This document shows, in pieces, positions 26,886 to 40,219 of a DNA stretch of 64,000 nt (position 1 is the first letter of the stretch; each line of letters begins with the position of its first letter). The stretch spans positions 62,001 to 126,000 of the forward strand of contig NZ_CALJHY010000005.1 in NCBI RefSeq assembly GCF_937770335.1. The letters run 5' to 3'. Position numbers and translations under genes: made by a program. The stretch comes from an uncultured Glaciecola sp. Its GTDB lineage: Bacteria; Pseudomonadota; Gammaproteobacteria; Enterobacterales; Alteromonadaceae. A model generated the notes under the pieces. That model had not been told where the DNA came from. It worked only from the letters and a program-made list of their open reading frames with translations, and ran no database searches.

Positions 26886-28445
26886 CTACTTTTCACCCAA
26901 CCATTCAACTCTGAATAAGTCTCGGCGTTTATCCAAATAGTTGCGCACCGAACCTTCATTCTGAAGCTTAGTTAGCTTATCGAAATCAAGGTCAACAATA
27001 AGTGTCATTTCAGTATTTGGTGTTGTTTCAGATACAATTGCATCATGTGGGAACGCAAAATCAGACGGCGAAAATACCGCTGTTTGAGCGTACTGAATGT
27101 CCACATTGTCTACTTGTGGCAAGTTTCCAACGCTACCAGCAATCGCTACATAACATTCATTTTCAATCGCTCTAGCTTGTGCACATCGGCGCACTCGCAA
27201 ATAGCCATTTTTAGTGTCAGTCCAAAAAGGGACGAACAACACTTGGATATCTTGTTCAGATAGCAATCGAGCCAATTCTGGAAATTCAACGTCGTAACAA
27301 ATCAAAATACCAATTTTACCGAAATCAGTATTAAATGACTGCAGCTTGTTGCCACCTTTCATGATCCATTCTTTCTTCTCATGCGGTGTTAATTGCAACT
27401 TGTATTGGCTTTCAATTTTACCATCGCGATGGCATAAATACGCAACGTTGAACAATTCATCATCCTCAACAACTGGCATCGAGCCTGCAATGATGTTGAT
27501 GTTATAGGATACTGACAGGCGCGAGATAGCGGTTAAGATTTCCTCTGTATATTCAGCTAAATGCCAAATAGCATCGATTGAGCTTTCACCATCGCTTAAG
27601 CCCATTAACGGTGCATTGAAAAACTCAGGGAACAGCGCTACATCACACTTATAGTCAGATAACGCGTCAACAAAATACTCGACTTGTTGCAATAGCGCTT
27701 CTACGTTCTCAAAGTAACGCATTTGCCACTGTACACAGCCAACTCTGGCCGATGAGCGCTTACCGCCTATCAAGTTTGGCTTTTCCGCGTCAAAGTACAT
27801 ATTGTGCCACTGCAATAAAGTCGCGTAGCCTAACGAGTCTTTATCTTCTGGCAAATACGCCTTCATGACTTGTTTTACGTCAAAACCGTTAGACAATTGA
27901 AAGGTCAAAATCGGGTCGAAAATGTCTTTCGATTTTACTTGTTCAATATACTGGTAAGGTGTCAGCTCTTTTGCATATTGGATATAGTTTGGAATACGGC
28001 CACCGGCCATAATTGAGCGCAAGTTCAAATTACGCACTAATTCTTTGCGCGCCTCGTACAAGCGTCTACCTAGACGTAAACCTCTATAGTCAGGCGACAC
28101 AAAAACGTCAACCCCATACAGTACATCGCCATTTGGATCGTGCGTAGTAATATAAGCGTCACCGGTTATTTCTTCGTAGGTATGCTTATCACCAAACTGT
28201 TCATAGTCAACGATGACTGACAAAGCTACGGCAACCACTTTGCCTTTATCGTCAATGCAAATTTGTCCATCCGGAAAGGTCGAAATTTGGGCTTTGAATT
28301 GCTTAAAAGGAAGTGCACCACCGACTCGTTGATATATGGCATCCTGCAACTCTCGTATATCGTCGTAATCATCCAGTGTAAGGTGCCTAAGCTCTAATAA
28401 GTGCTCACCTTCTTCGTTCGAATTTACTGTCTCTTTGCTTGGCAT
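26886..28445 (-). CDS. Bifunctional GNAT N-acetyltransferase / carbon-nitrogen hydrolase (nitrilase superfamily)
   Basis: N-terminal GNAT (VDVFVSPDYRGLRLGRRLYEARKEL); C-terminal nitrilase triad E (FPEFF), K (YKLQLTPHEKKEW), C (ILICYDVEFPE). Confidence 0.92.
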   Translation of the reverse strand: MPSKETVNSNEEGEHLLELRHLTLDDYDDIRELQDAIYQRVGGALPFKQFKAQISTFPDGQICIDDKGKVVAVALSVIVDYEQFGDKHTYEEITGDAYITTHDPNGDVLYGVDVFVSPDYRGLRLGRRLYEARKELVRNLNLRSIMAGGRIPNYIQYAKELTPYQYIEQVKSKDIFDPILTFQLSNGFDVKQVMKAYLPEDKDSLGYATLLQWHNMYFDAEKPNLIGGKRSSARVGCVQWQMRYFENVEALLQQVEYFVDALSDYKCDVALFPEFFNAPLMGLSDGESSIDAIWHLAEYTEEILTAISRLSVSYNINIIAGSMPVVEDDELFNVAYLCHRDGKIESQYKLQLTPHEKKEWIMKGGNKLQSFNTDFGKIGILICYDVEFPELARLLSEQDIQVLFVPFWTDTKNGYLRVRRCAQARAIENECYVAIAGSVGNLPQVDNVDIQYAQTAVFSPSDFAFPHDAIVSETTPNTEMTLIVDLDFDKLTKLQNEGSVRNYLDKRRDLFRVEWLGEK

Positions 28446-28574
28446 GTAATCCTCAAAAAAATACCGACGTCAACAATGACTTCGTTAGTTTATCAGGTAT
28501 TGGTAGGTTTAATAGACGAAGTTTAGATTATTAAAGTGCAATTCTAATTAATAGTCTCCGCGTCATAGTTGTTA

Positions 28575-30161
28575 TCAACGCACGCCAAACACGCCTTCTA
28601 TTTCCTCCAAAGACCGGCCTTTAGTTTCTGGCAGCATCTTATATATCAAAACAAAGCCGACAATACCTAACAAGCCATAAATCATAAACGTCATCGCTGT
28701 ACCTAAATTCGCCAACTCCCAAGGGAATAGGAGTTGCACACTGAAACTAACCGCACTATTTACCGCACCAATGCAAGCAATACCAATGCCGCGCAGCCTA
28801 TTCGGAAGAATTTCAGCTAGTAGCACCCACATGACTGGCCCCAGTGAGACCGCGAACGCGGCAACAAAACCCAAGATACCAATGAGCACAATAACTGAGT
28901 TAATTGTCACTGCAGCTTCAATTAACACAGATTGATGTTCACGAGCGGCATCTGCACCTAGCAATTCGATGGTGGCATTTTTGAAGCTGACGTCATTAGA
29001 AAACGTCTTACCTAAAATTGGCATTAATTTGGTTCGGTGATCTTCACTTTCGATGGACTGAATAGAGGTTTCGGTAAGCTGATAAGTTGCGTTATGAAAG
29101 CCATAAGAAGCAATCGACATGCTAATGAAAACACCGGCTAAACCAATCAGCATTAATGGTTTTCGGCCTAACCTGTCAATTAATAGCATCGCAACAATGG
29201 TGAATACGACGTTTATAACGCCAACCCAAATAGCTTGTGAAAATGCAGCATTTTGGCCAACGCCACTTTGTTCAAAAATACTGGGGGCATAAAAATAAAT
29301 AGCATTTACACCAGTCGCTTGCTGGCAAATTGCGACAACTAAACCAACCAATAAGACGAAGCGCATTTTCTTAGAAAACAAACTTTTGAGTAAATTGAAT
29401 ATCGAATCTTTTTTGCCCTTTGCTGCTTCTTTACGATCTGCTTTTATTTCTTCAATGAAAGCGTCAGCCCGCTCTTCGGTCATTGCGGGTTCAGCAGAAT
29501 TATGGTCATTAAGGAGTAATAAAACAGCTTTAGCTTGAGCTTCGCGATTATTCAAAGCGAGCCATCGAGGGCTCTCAGGAATAGTAAACAACAACACTAA
29601 AAATATGAACGCTGGCACAATTTCCAGTCCTAACATCCAGCGCCAAACATTATCTTCAATACCTAAAGCACTAACCCAAGCTACCGGACTGTCGGAAAGT
29701 TGTAATAAATAGTAATTTGCAAAATAAGCAAACGACAGCCCAATAACAATATTGAGCTGGTTGATAGAAATCATTTTACCGCGTATTTTTGCAGGCGAAA
29801 TTTCAGCAATATAGATAGGGGCAACAACCAAGGAAGCAAAGGCAATGCCGCCTATAATTCGAGCGGTAACTAACATGCTGTAGCTAACCGCCAATGCGGA
29901 GAAAATAGCCGACACCACATACAAAAAGGCAATAGCGATGATGACCTTTTTACGACCAAACATATCTGCAAAAAAACCGGCAAACAACGAACCAAATAAC
30001 GCACCAAGTGTAGGCGAGCTAACCACAAATCCTTGTTGCCAATCAGTCAATTTGAATTCGGTTGTCACAAAGCCAACAACACCTGAAATAACCGATGCAT
30101 CGAAGCCAAAAACAAAGCCTCCTAGGGCAACAACAATGGCGAAATAAACACTTTTGGACAT
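28575..30161 (-). CDS. Sugar porter family MFS transporter
   Basis: GGFVFGFDASVISG; DMFGRKKVI; PESPRWLALN; DRLGRKPLMLIG; PETKGRSLEEIE. Confidence 0.93.
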   Translation of the reverse strand: MSKSVYFAIVVALGGFVFGFDASVISGVVGFVTTEFKLTDWQQGFVVSSPTLGALFGSLFAGFFADMFGRKKVIIAIAFLYVVSAIFSALAVSYSMLVTARIIGGIAFASLVVAPIYIAEISPAKIRGKMISINQLNIVIGLSFAYFANYYLLQLSDSPVAWVSALGIEDNVWRWMLGLEIVPAFIFLVLLFTIPESPRWLALNNREAQAKAVLLLLNDHNSAEPAMTEERADAFIEEIKADRKEAAKGKKDSIFNLLKSLFSKKMRFVLLVGLVVAICQQATGVNAIYFYAPSIFEQSGVGQNAAFSQAIWVGVINVVFTIVAMLLIDRLGRKPLMLIGLAGVFISMSIASYGFHNATYQLTETSIQSIESEDHRTKLMPILGKTFSNDVSFKNATIELLGADAAREHQSVLIEAAVTINSVIVLIGILGFVAAFAVSLGPVMWVLLAEILPNRLRGIGIACIGAVNSAVSFSVQLLFPWELANLGTAMTFMIYGLLGIVGFVLIYKMLPETKGRSLEEIEGVFGVR

Positions 30162-30262
30162 TAGCTTAGCTCTCTTTTATTAAGGCTTTTATTTTTGTAT
30201 GTTCGGATAAATGCTAGCTATTCGCGAACTATATCTAACATTATTTGTTTATTGGCAACGGC

Positions 30263-31933
30263 TTATGTAACAAGTTCGCCAAGTTTATTCGCAACAACTG
30301 ACCTAGAGCGCCTTCCTATCGCAACTCCAATTAAACCAACGAGTAACCAAATATGTAAAGCACCACCGCCTGATGTTGCCTCAGGAGTTGGGGCTGGTGT
30401 TGGGGTTGGTGTTGGGGTTGGTGTTGGGGTTGGTGTTGGTGTTGGTGTTGGATCTTCGGTAGCATTACCAAAAAATATATTATCGAAGAACACCGTACCG
30501 TTACCTACAATTTTTAATTGAAATACGTCAGTTAAATCCACGTCATTCGCATAGGTACTAAGCGGTATGACAAGGCTTTGCCAAGACTGCTGCACAACAT
30601 CAACTTCAAAAAATGCTTCAGCTGGCCCTGGGCTGATCACAAAAATTTGCAGAGTAATTGCATCTTGTGTCCAATAATTAAGGTACAAATTATCTAATGA
30701 AGAAACATCCTGTTTGTTGCCGCCAAAATCGGTACCCTGATAGTTCAATGCGGTGTATTTGAGAACGTTGTCACCTTGAATTTGCTCTTGAGTTACTATG
30801 GTTCCTTGATCCCAATTAGGATTAAAGTCTACGCCCTCAATATTTTGATAGCTATCACTGAATAGTGAAATCACCTGATTTTGTGCATTTACTGGTACGG
30901 GTGATATCTCTTGTGGCTCGGTGAAGAATTGGCAGCCTGTTGAGTCAACTTCAGCATTAAGGGGCGTATTTGGGCATTGGTCCAAACTATTGATGACACC
31001 ATCGTTGTCATCATCTAGCGCAGCTGGTGTACTTTCATTGCATTGCTGCCATTCGTTTGCATCGCTTGCAACACAATGAGCAACGTAGTCGATTTCCATG
31101 GTAGCGGTATTCAATTGTGGGTCAATAGTTCCACCTAATGAGCCACCCATTGCCACATTTAATAGAACAAACATGGGTTCTTCATATTGAGAGCAATTAG
31201 ATAAATCATGCTCAGCTACAACAGTGTCGTCCATAAAGAACTTTATGTCGTCTGCGGTCCATTCAATGCCGTAAGTGTGAAAAGCTAAAACGTCGTTTGC
31301 CCCACCAGCATAGCTCGGCCGAACTTCACCACCACAATTGCCGACTTTGCCGACATTGAAAAAATTAGTGATATAGCTATCGCGTGAATTGGCATACCAT
31401 TCCCAAACGTCTATTTCTCCAGCACCGGGGTTAGGCCAACTCACGTTATCGTTATCACCTTTAAATGGGTCTTCGGCAATACGATTTTCTAGCATCCAAA
31501 ATGCAGGCCAAGTACCGCCTCTTAATTCTGAAAAACGAAGGCGAGCTTCCAGTCGACCGTATAAAAATTCTGCTTTGTCTTTGCTGTTAATGCGACCAGA
31601 AGTCCAAGGACGATTCACCCCATTTTGGCCTGGGCAGTTAATGTTTTGCCGGCGAGCGGTAATTTTGAGGGTGCCATCTGATACTTCAAAGTTACGCTGT
31701 GCAGAGCTTTCATCATCGGTATAACATTGAATTTCATTATTGTAATTAGCTTGAATTTGCGCAGTCCAATTATTCCAATTGACGCCTTCGCCGTCGAAAC
31801 GTTCTATCCAAGAAACTTCCCAGCCAGCTTGACTCTGTCCCATCGGTATAAAACACAAAGCAGTCAGAGCAACTACTTTCTTGATCTGCTTTTTCGTCAA
31901 TTGATTGACCAAATTCACAATGTTCATGTTCAA
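30263..31933 (-). CDS. Glycoside hydrolase family 16 (secreted; TSP3-like segment, beta-sandwich/CBM-like domain, TP-rich linker, GlyGly-CTERM-like tail)
   Basis: GH16 active-site motif GEIDVWEW; DDDNDGVINSLDQCPNTPLNAEVDSTGC (thrombospondin type 3-like); (TP)n linker; C-terminus TSGGGALHIWLLVGLIGVAIGRRSR. Confidence 0.88.
   Translation of the reverse strand: MNMNIVNLVNQLTKKQIKKVVALTALCFIPMGQSQAGWEVSWIERFDGEGVNWNNWTAQIQANYNNEIQCYTDDESSAQRNFEVSDGTLKITARRQNINCPGQNGVNRPWTSGRINSKDKAEFLYGRLEARLRFSELRGGTWPAFWMLENRIAEDPFKGDNDNVSWPNPGAGEIDVWEWYANSRDSYITNFFNVGKVGNCGGEVRPSYAGGANDVLAFHTYGIEWTADDIKFFMDDTVVAEHDLSNCSQYEEPMFVLLNVAMGGSLGGTIDPQLNTATMEIDYVAHCVASDANEWQQCNESTPAALDDDNDGVINSLDQCPNTPLNAEVDSTGCQFFTEPQEISPVPVNAQNQVISLFSDSYQNIEGVDFNPNWDQGTIVTQEQIQGDNVLKYTALNYQGTDFGGNKQDVSSLDNLYLNYWTQDAITLQIFVISPGPAEAFFEVDVVQQSWQSLVIPLSTYANDVDLTDVFQLKIVGNGTVFFDNIFFGNATEDPTPTPTPTPTPTPTPTPTPAPTPEATSGGGALHIWLLVGLIGVAIGRRSRSVVANKLGELVT
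30384..30451. repeat. Low-complexity GT-rich repeat encoding the Thr-Pro linker of the GH16 enzyme
   Basis: (gttggg/gttggt)n on the + strand; encodes TPTPTP... on the minus strand. Confidence 0.9.
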
Positions 31934-32086
31934 AAATCCCCGAGATTCGTAAGCTTGTTAACGAACTGCAAAAAAAACAGCTTTTAGCCTTATACTATAC
32001 TTAGTTTAACAATTCATTTACAAGCACATCGGGGTGAAGTGGACTTTTAGTAAGGTGAATGTAACCCATTATCTAAAACACTTTTT

Positions 32087-35362
<3,276 letters not shown>

Positions 35363-35456
35363 TCATTAATGATAGGCCTCACAATATAGCTAAAATTCAC
35401 CATTTAAGTTATGCTTAAATCTATCTTATTTTTATCCAAAACTATCATTATAATTC

Positions 35457-36305
35457 ATGCATAACACGATTAAAGATATTTTAGATATTGGCCCTAATTG
35501 CTATGAACGCTTTATTGACTCTGCAACTTTAGCTGAAATAAAACCCTTGAAAATAGAACTAGCTGGTTGTTCAAACTTATCAGGAAGATATTGTGTTGCG
35601 CGCACAGCACCCGCCGATCACACTTTATTTTATACGCTAAGTGGACAAGGCACATTAACCACACAAAACAAGCAATATGATCTGATTCCGCACACACTTG
35701 CCATTTTGCCAGCGAAACAGGCATTTGCTGTGAGTATAGCCGCCAAACATTGGGATATTTTTTGGATAAATCTCGCGAATACGAAGTGCTGGGAACATGT
35801 TGCGCTCAGTGAAGCCTTAGTGCTGGATAACCAAAACCTCGAATCACTGCATCTTGCCATGGAGCTACTGTACGCAGAATCTAATGCTAATTTACGCGAA
35901 GGTATAATGCCTATACTTAGCCATTATTTGCACATCACACTCAAAGACCAAGCGCAGCAGGAGCAAGCACAAAAAAGTACAAATGATCGGCTACATAAGC
36001 TATTTGAAGAAGTTGAAAAGCGCCTACAGTTTGATTGGAGTATAGATGCGATGTGCAAGCATATTCACTATTCCTCGCCACATTTACATCGTTTGTGCCA
36101 AGCGAAGTTCGGTAGAAGCCCAGTACAACAACTTATCTATTTGCGTGTGCAGCGAGCAAAAACATTGTTATTGAATACATCATGGCCGATCTCGCATATT
36201 GCTAATTACGTGGGTTACCCCAATATTTTTAATTTCTCAAAGCGCTTTAAAAAGTCTGTTGGGGTATCGCCTAGTGAGTTTAGGCGTGGTTCGGTATTAA
36301 TTTAA
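35457..36305 (+). CDS. AraC family transcriptional regulator
   Basis: N-terminal cupin-like region plus C-terminal HTH (WSIDAMCKHIHYSSPHLHRLCQAKFGRSPVQQLIYLRVQRAKTLLLNTSWPISHIANYVGYPNIFNFSKRFKKSVGVSPSEFRRG). Confidence 0.93.
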   Translation: MHNTIKDILDIGPNCYERFIDSATLAEIKPLKIELAGCSNLSGRYCVARTAPADHTLFYTLSGQGTLTTQNKQYDLIPHTLAILPAKQAFAVSIAAKHWDIFWINLANTKCWEHVALSEALVLDNQNLESLHLAMELLYAESNANLREGIMPILSHYLHITLKDQAQQEQAQKSTNDRLHKLFEEVEKRLQFDWSIDAMCKHIHYSSPHLHRLCQAKFGRSPVQQLIYLRVQRAKTLLLNTSWPISHIANYVGYPNIFNFSKRFKKSVGVSPSEFRRGSVLI

Positions 36306-36388
36306 GATCAGTGACGCAACATTTTATTCCGAAGATAAGTCATTAGGTACCTATTCCGTAATATCCGTACTGAGTTTAAGTTACCCAG

Positions 36389-36946
36389 CTATTCACATTT
36401 CACTACCGAGATATCTGCTTTTATTTCTCTACTTTTAAACCAAGAAAATGCCTCAACGGGTTCATTCATTGCGAATATGTAGGGCTGCTTAGAGGGTTGC
36501 ATACGGTCAATTGACTTGCGGATAGGACGAACGTTCTTCTTACAATAAAGTGTGAATTCCGTTTGTCGGACGTTGGCCTTCTGATGCGCTTCTTTGCCCT
36601 TAAACAAGCCACAAAACACCTCGTTATCGTTGGTTTTATAACGCGTTATATCGTCGGAATCAGCAAATTCATCAGCAAAGTCACCGGTGGGTAATATTAA
36701 TTCATAGCTTCCATCAACGCTATTATCGTTAGGAGGTGTTAAAGAATAGCTCCGCCCTTTAGGTGCTTTGATAATCACCGTTGTGGCTTTTCCGTCTTGA
36801 TCAAACAGATGGGTTAAGTCGTTCCAATACACTATTGAATGACAGGTTTTGCCATTGAATTCATATGACGTTGTTCCAGAGTAAAGGTGATTTGTGCAGC
36901 CCGAGAGTAAAACTATAAAGACCAACGCTAGTGTGTTTTTCATCAT
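36389..36946 (-). CDS. Putative lipoprotein of unknown function
   Basis: MMKNTLALVFIVLLSGCTNHLYS (lipobox LSGC); starts 5 nt after the hydrolase stop. Confidence 0.7.
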   Translation of the reverse strand: MMKNTLALVFIVLLSGCTNHLYSGTTSYEFNGKTCHSIVYWNDLTHLFDQDGKATTVIIKAPKGRSYSLTPPNDNSVDGSYELILPTGDFADEFADSDDITRYKTNDNEVFCGLFKGKEAHQKANVRQTEFTLYCKKNVRPIRKSIDRMQPSKQPYIFAMNEPVEAFSWFKSREIKADISVVKCE

Positions 36947-36951
36947 ATTCC

Positions 36952-37752
36952 TTATACCATCATGTCGAGCAGACCATCACCAACCGCTGCACTGTCCCAG
37001 TAAGCGGTATGTGCAAATAGCCAGTTTTTTCCTGTATCAACAGGAAGATCTTTTATAAACCAACCAAAATTTCGTGTGTTTTTTTTATATTTTTCGGCAA
37101 TTTTTTGACCCCTGCGTTTTTTACCAAAAATACTACCTGAAACAACCGGATCTGACACATCAAAGTAATTTAGCCACTTAAAGCTAAATTCGCCCCTTCC
37201 AAAGCTAGCGGCACTGTGGCGCCCGGTTTTTTTAAACATGCTGAGCCCTAGAGGCGAACCAATCGTCAGTAACCCTTGCACCGGCCATGTTAAAGGATCG
37301 TCGCGGTTAAACAGATCGTTGGTTTTAATTAGCTCGTTAATTACATCAAACGCATAAACACTGCCTAAGCTATGCGCAACTATATATAGCGGAACACCGG
37401 CTTCGTAATATGACATTACCTTGTTCCGTAATCCTTTCCTAATTTGGTTGGCTGTGGAGGCGTTTGAGAGAGAAATAGTGACATCGCCTACTAGGTCAAT
37501 AATTGGTTGAGCGAGAATAGCGCCAATGCCAGTAGCCAATAATACATTTGCTAAATTTTTGAATTTTTTAAGGCTAGTATCGGAAATGTTTTCATATTTA
37601 TATAAATCTACGTCAAACTCAAAGTCCAATTTATTGAGTCTTGATTGAATTGATTTGCGGATCATTTTATCTTGTATCAGTGAAGAATCGTCTCCCAATT
37701 GGACACCATGAACAATTAAGACCACTGGATTTTTTTCTGAAGATATTGGCAC
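36952..37752 (-). CDS. Alpha/beta-fold hydrolase (lipase/PGAP1-like)
   Basis: VVLIVHGVQLGDDSS; LYIVAHSLGSVYAFDVI (GHSLG-like nucleophile elbow); LTIGSPLGLSMF. Confidence 0.75.
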   Translation of the reverse strand: MPISSEKNPVVLIVHGVQLGDDSSLIQDKMIRKSIQSRLNKLDFEFDVDLYKYENISDTSLKKFKNLANVLLATGIGAILAQPIIDLVGDVTISLSNASTANQIRKGLRNKVMSYYEAGVPLYIVAHSLGSVYAFDVINELIKTNDLFNRDDPLTWPVQGLLTIGSPLGLSMFKKTGRHSAASFGRGEFSFKWLNYFDVSDPVVSGSIFGKKRRGQKIAEKYKKNTRNFGWFIKDLPVDTGKNWLFAHTAYWDSAAVGDGLLDMMV

Positions 37753-37858
37753 CTGAAGTTCCTTTCGGGATACGTGTTTTTATTACATTAGCTAATGTGA
37801 GCACTAAATCAATACAAATCGTTACACCGTTGATTGGAGAAACAATGCCCCCGGAGAA

Positions 37859-38551
37859 TCACAATCGAGTATAAAGTTGAAAGCCTTCTTTATAAAACAA
37901 TTTCATCGTCGTAATAAATTCTTCTTTATACCAAGTTGTTCTTTTTACCACGAATATAGCTTTACCTATTGCCGTTTCTAATGAGGTGGCGACTTTCTGG
38001 TCAACATTCATCGCTGAAAATATGACGTCCCCGCTCGAAAATGGTACGGTTTTAACTAACCACTCATTCGCACTGATATCATCTAAAGGTGCGGTCAATA
38101 TATTAGGCACTGCTTTTAAATTTACCCATCTTTCTTCGAAGGCAAAGGGGCGATCATCTGCCAAGTGCAACGTTTCGAGATAAAATGCCTTCTCTCCTGA
38201 TTTTAGGCCCAAGCGCGTGACAATCGGTGCTGGCGGTATTTTAAGCATGCTAGTAAGAACACTATGCCGATATTGGCAGCCTGTTGCCTCTACTTGTTCC
38301 CTTACGATCGAAATGGTGAATTTTGCATGACGAACCGGCATCTCACATACTCGAGTACCACCTTTGCGCTTCCTAACCACCACTCCTGCATCAGCAAGAG
38401 CCTGCAGAGCTCGGTTAATAGTTGTCCTAGCGCAACCATATTCACTAGCCAATTCAATTTCACCAGGGATTAGCGCCCCTAACGGCCATTCACCTACCTC
38501 TATTCTATCTTGCATAGATTGGCGAACAGTATGATGTGATTTTTTTATCAT
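37859..38551 (-). CDS. hutC: GntR/HutC family regulator, histidine utilization repressor
   Basis: IPGEIELASEYGCARTTINRALQALADAGVVVRKRKGGTRV plus UTRA domain; adjacent to hut genes. Confidence 0.9.
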   Translation of the reverse strand: MIKKSHHTVRQSMQDRIEVGEWPLGALIPGEIELASEYGCARTTINRALQALADAGVVVRKRKGGTRVCEMPVRHAKFTISIVREQVEATGCQYRHSVLTSMLKIPPAPIVTRLGLKSGEKAFYLETLHLADDRPFAFEERWVNLKAVPNILTAPLDDISANEWLVKTVPFSSGDVIFSAMNVDQKVATSLETAIGKAIFVVKRTTWYKEEFITTMKLFYKEGFQLYTRL

Positions 38552-38762
38552 AGAACTCTACATAATAACTACAAAAAATGAAGGTGGATTGACTGATGAA
38601 TACTAAGGCTTAAAACAGTCATCGGTTCGCAGGCAACGCCTATGTTGAGTAAGTTACCAGTTCCCCTGATCCAAACCAATAACTAAGTTTAGCGGTTAGA
38701 AGATAAAAACGGTTTTCGCAATATAGGCCAACTAACAACCAAAATGAAACCGCGATCGTAAA

Positions 38763-40151
38763 CTATAACGCCTTACGCAATTTTTTAATGGTATTGAAGA
38801 AACGACCCGCTATTTGCTCTTCATTAATATGCCTACCGTCCTGCAGTATATGCCGACCCGCAGCCCAGACTTCGCGCACCACATTATCGTTACACGAGAA
38901 AATCCAGGTATCCAAAATCGTATCTCCAACAAGGCCAACCAAAGCGCTACTTTGGTCATCTAACGCAATTAGATCAGCAAGAGCGCCTTTCTCTATTCGT
39001 CCCGAATTACGTCCAATCGCTTTTGCACCGCCCGTTGCGGCTTGTGAATAAAGAAAGCGGCCATTTGATGCGAGGGCATCAGAGCTAAGCACCACCCGTT
39101 TTCGATCTCTTAACCTTTGGCTTACTTCTAACATCCGAAGTTCTTCGCTTAACCCAATTTTTACGTTTGAGTCGGCGCCGATACCAAACTTACCGCCATG
39201 TTGCATAAATTGACTAGCTTCAAATATGCCGTCACCCAGATTAGCCTCGGTAATAGGGCATAACCCGGCAACTGCTCGAGACAAAGCTAAATCTTTAATT
39301 TCCGTGTTATCCATATGGGTCGCATGAATGAAGCACCATCGATGATCTACTGGAAGGTTGTCCAATAGCCAGCGCACGGGAGGGATACCAAATACCGCTT
39401 TAACTTCTTTAACTTCCCCCTCTTGTTCAGCGGCATGAATATGAATGGGCCCGCTGGTCGCTATGTTTATGCATGCATGTAACCCGTCGTGTGATACCGC
39501 ACGCAAAGAATGAGGAGCAATACCTAACACAGAGTCCTTTGGCAACAAGCCCATTTGCGCTGATATACTCGAATACAGGGTTTCAAATTGGTCTATATTA
39601 TTGCCAAATCTCAGTTGCCCACCTTGCAGTTCTCTGCCATCCAAACCGCCTTGCATATAGAGAACGGGAAGATGTGTATATCCGATCCCACTTTGTCGTG
39701 CAGCGCTAAAATGACGCAATGATAACTCTTCAATTTGAGAATATGGTTGCCCTTGTGGGTCGTGATGAAGGTAATGAAACTCAGCCGAGGCAGCAAACCC
39801 AGACTTGATCATTTCCATATGTACTTGTGCTGCTATAGCTTCGATGTCATCAGGAGAAAGGATCTCTAGAAACCGGTACATCACTTTTCGCCATGTCCAA
39901 AAATCATCACTGGCGCTTGGCCACTTGGTTTCAGCGAGTCCACCCATAGCGCGTTGAAAGCTATGGCTGTGAACATTGCACATAGCCGGTAATAAAATAC
40001 CTACATGATGATCAGCAGTTGGCAAGATTTTGGTTTTTGAAGCATGTTCGACAATATCGGTGATAACACCGTCGTGGTCTATCTCTGCCGTGATATTTTG
40101 CAGCCACCCTTTAGGAGTGAGCGCTTGATTTGCAAAAATAGTAGTTGCCAT
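38763..40151 (-). CDS. hutF: Formimidoylglutamate deiminase
   Basis: Amidohydrolase fold (MCNVHSHSFQRAMGGLAE; HIHAAEQEGEV; WCFIHATHMD; GIGADSNV); hut context. Confidence 0.93.
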   Translation of the reverse strand: MATTIFANQALTPKGWLQNITAEIDHDGVITDIVEHASKTKILPTADHHVGILLPAMCNVHSHSFQRAMGGLAETKWPSASDDFWTWRKVMYRFLEILSPDDIEAIAAQVHMEMIKSGFAASAEFHYLHHDPQGQPYSQIEELSLRHFSAARQSGIGYTHLPVLYMQGGLDGRELQGGQLRFGNNIDQFETLYSSISAQMGLLPKDSVLGIAPHSLRAVSHDGLHACINIATSGPIHIHAAEQEGEVKEVKAVFGIPPVRWLLDNLPVDHRWCFIHATHMDNTEIKDLALSRAVAGLCPITEANLGDGIFEASQFMQHGGKFGIGADSNVKIGLSEELRMLEVSQRLRDRKRVVLSSDALASNGRFLYSQAATGGAKAIGRNSGRIEKGALADLIALDDQSSALVGLVGDTILDTWIFSCNDNVVREVWAAGRHILQDGRHINEEQIAGRFFNTIKKLRKAL

Positions 40152-40168
40152 TCAAACTCGCCTAAAAT

Positions 40169-40190
40169 ATATTATGTGCATACATAATAT
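40169..40190. promoter_or_regulatory. Candidate HutC operator ATATTATGT-GCAT-ACATAATAT between divergent hutF and hutI
   Basis: 9-bp perfect inverted repeat in the 68-bp divergent intergenic region. Confidence 0.65.
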
Positions 40191-40219
40191 CAATTAACAG
40201 CGATTTAACAAGGCTATTA

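Noticed and set aside
30195-30521. + strand 108-aa ORF with a GVGVGV repeat
   Set aside because: It is the antisense of the Thr-Pro linker of the GH16 gene; an artefact of low-complexity sequence.
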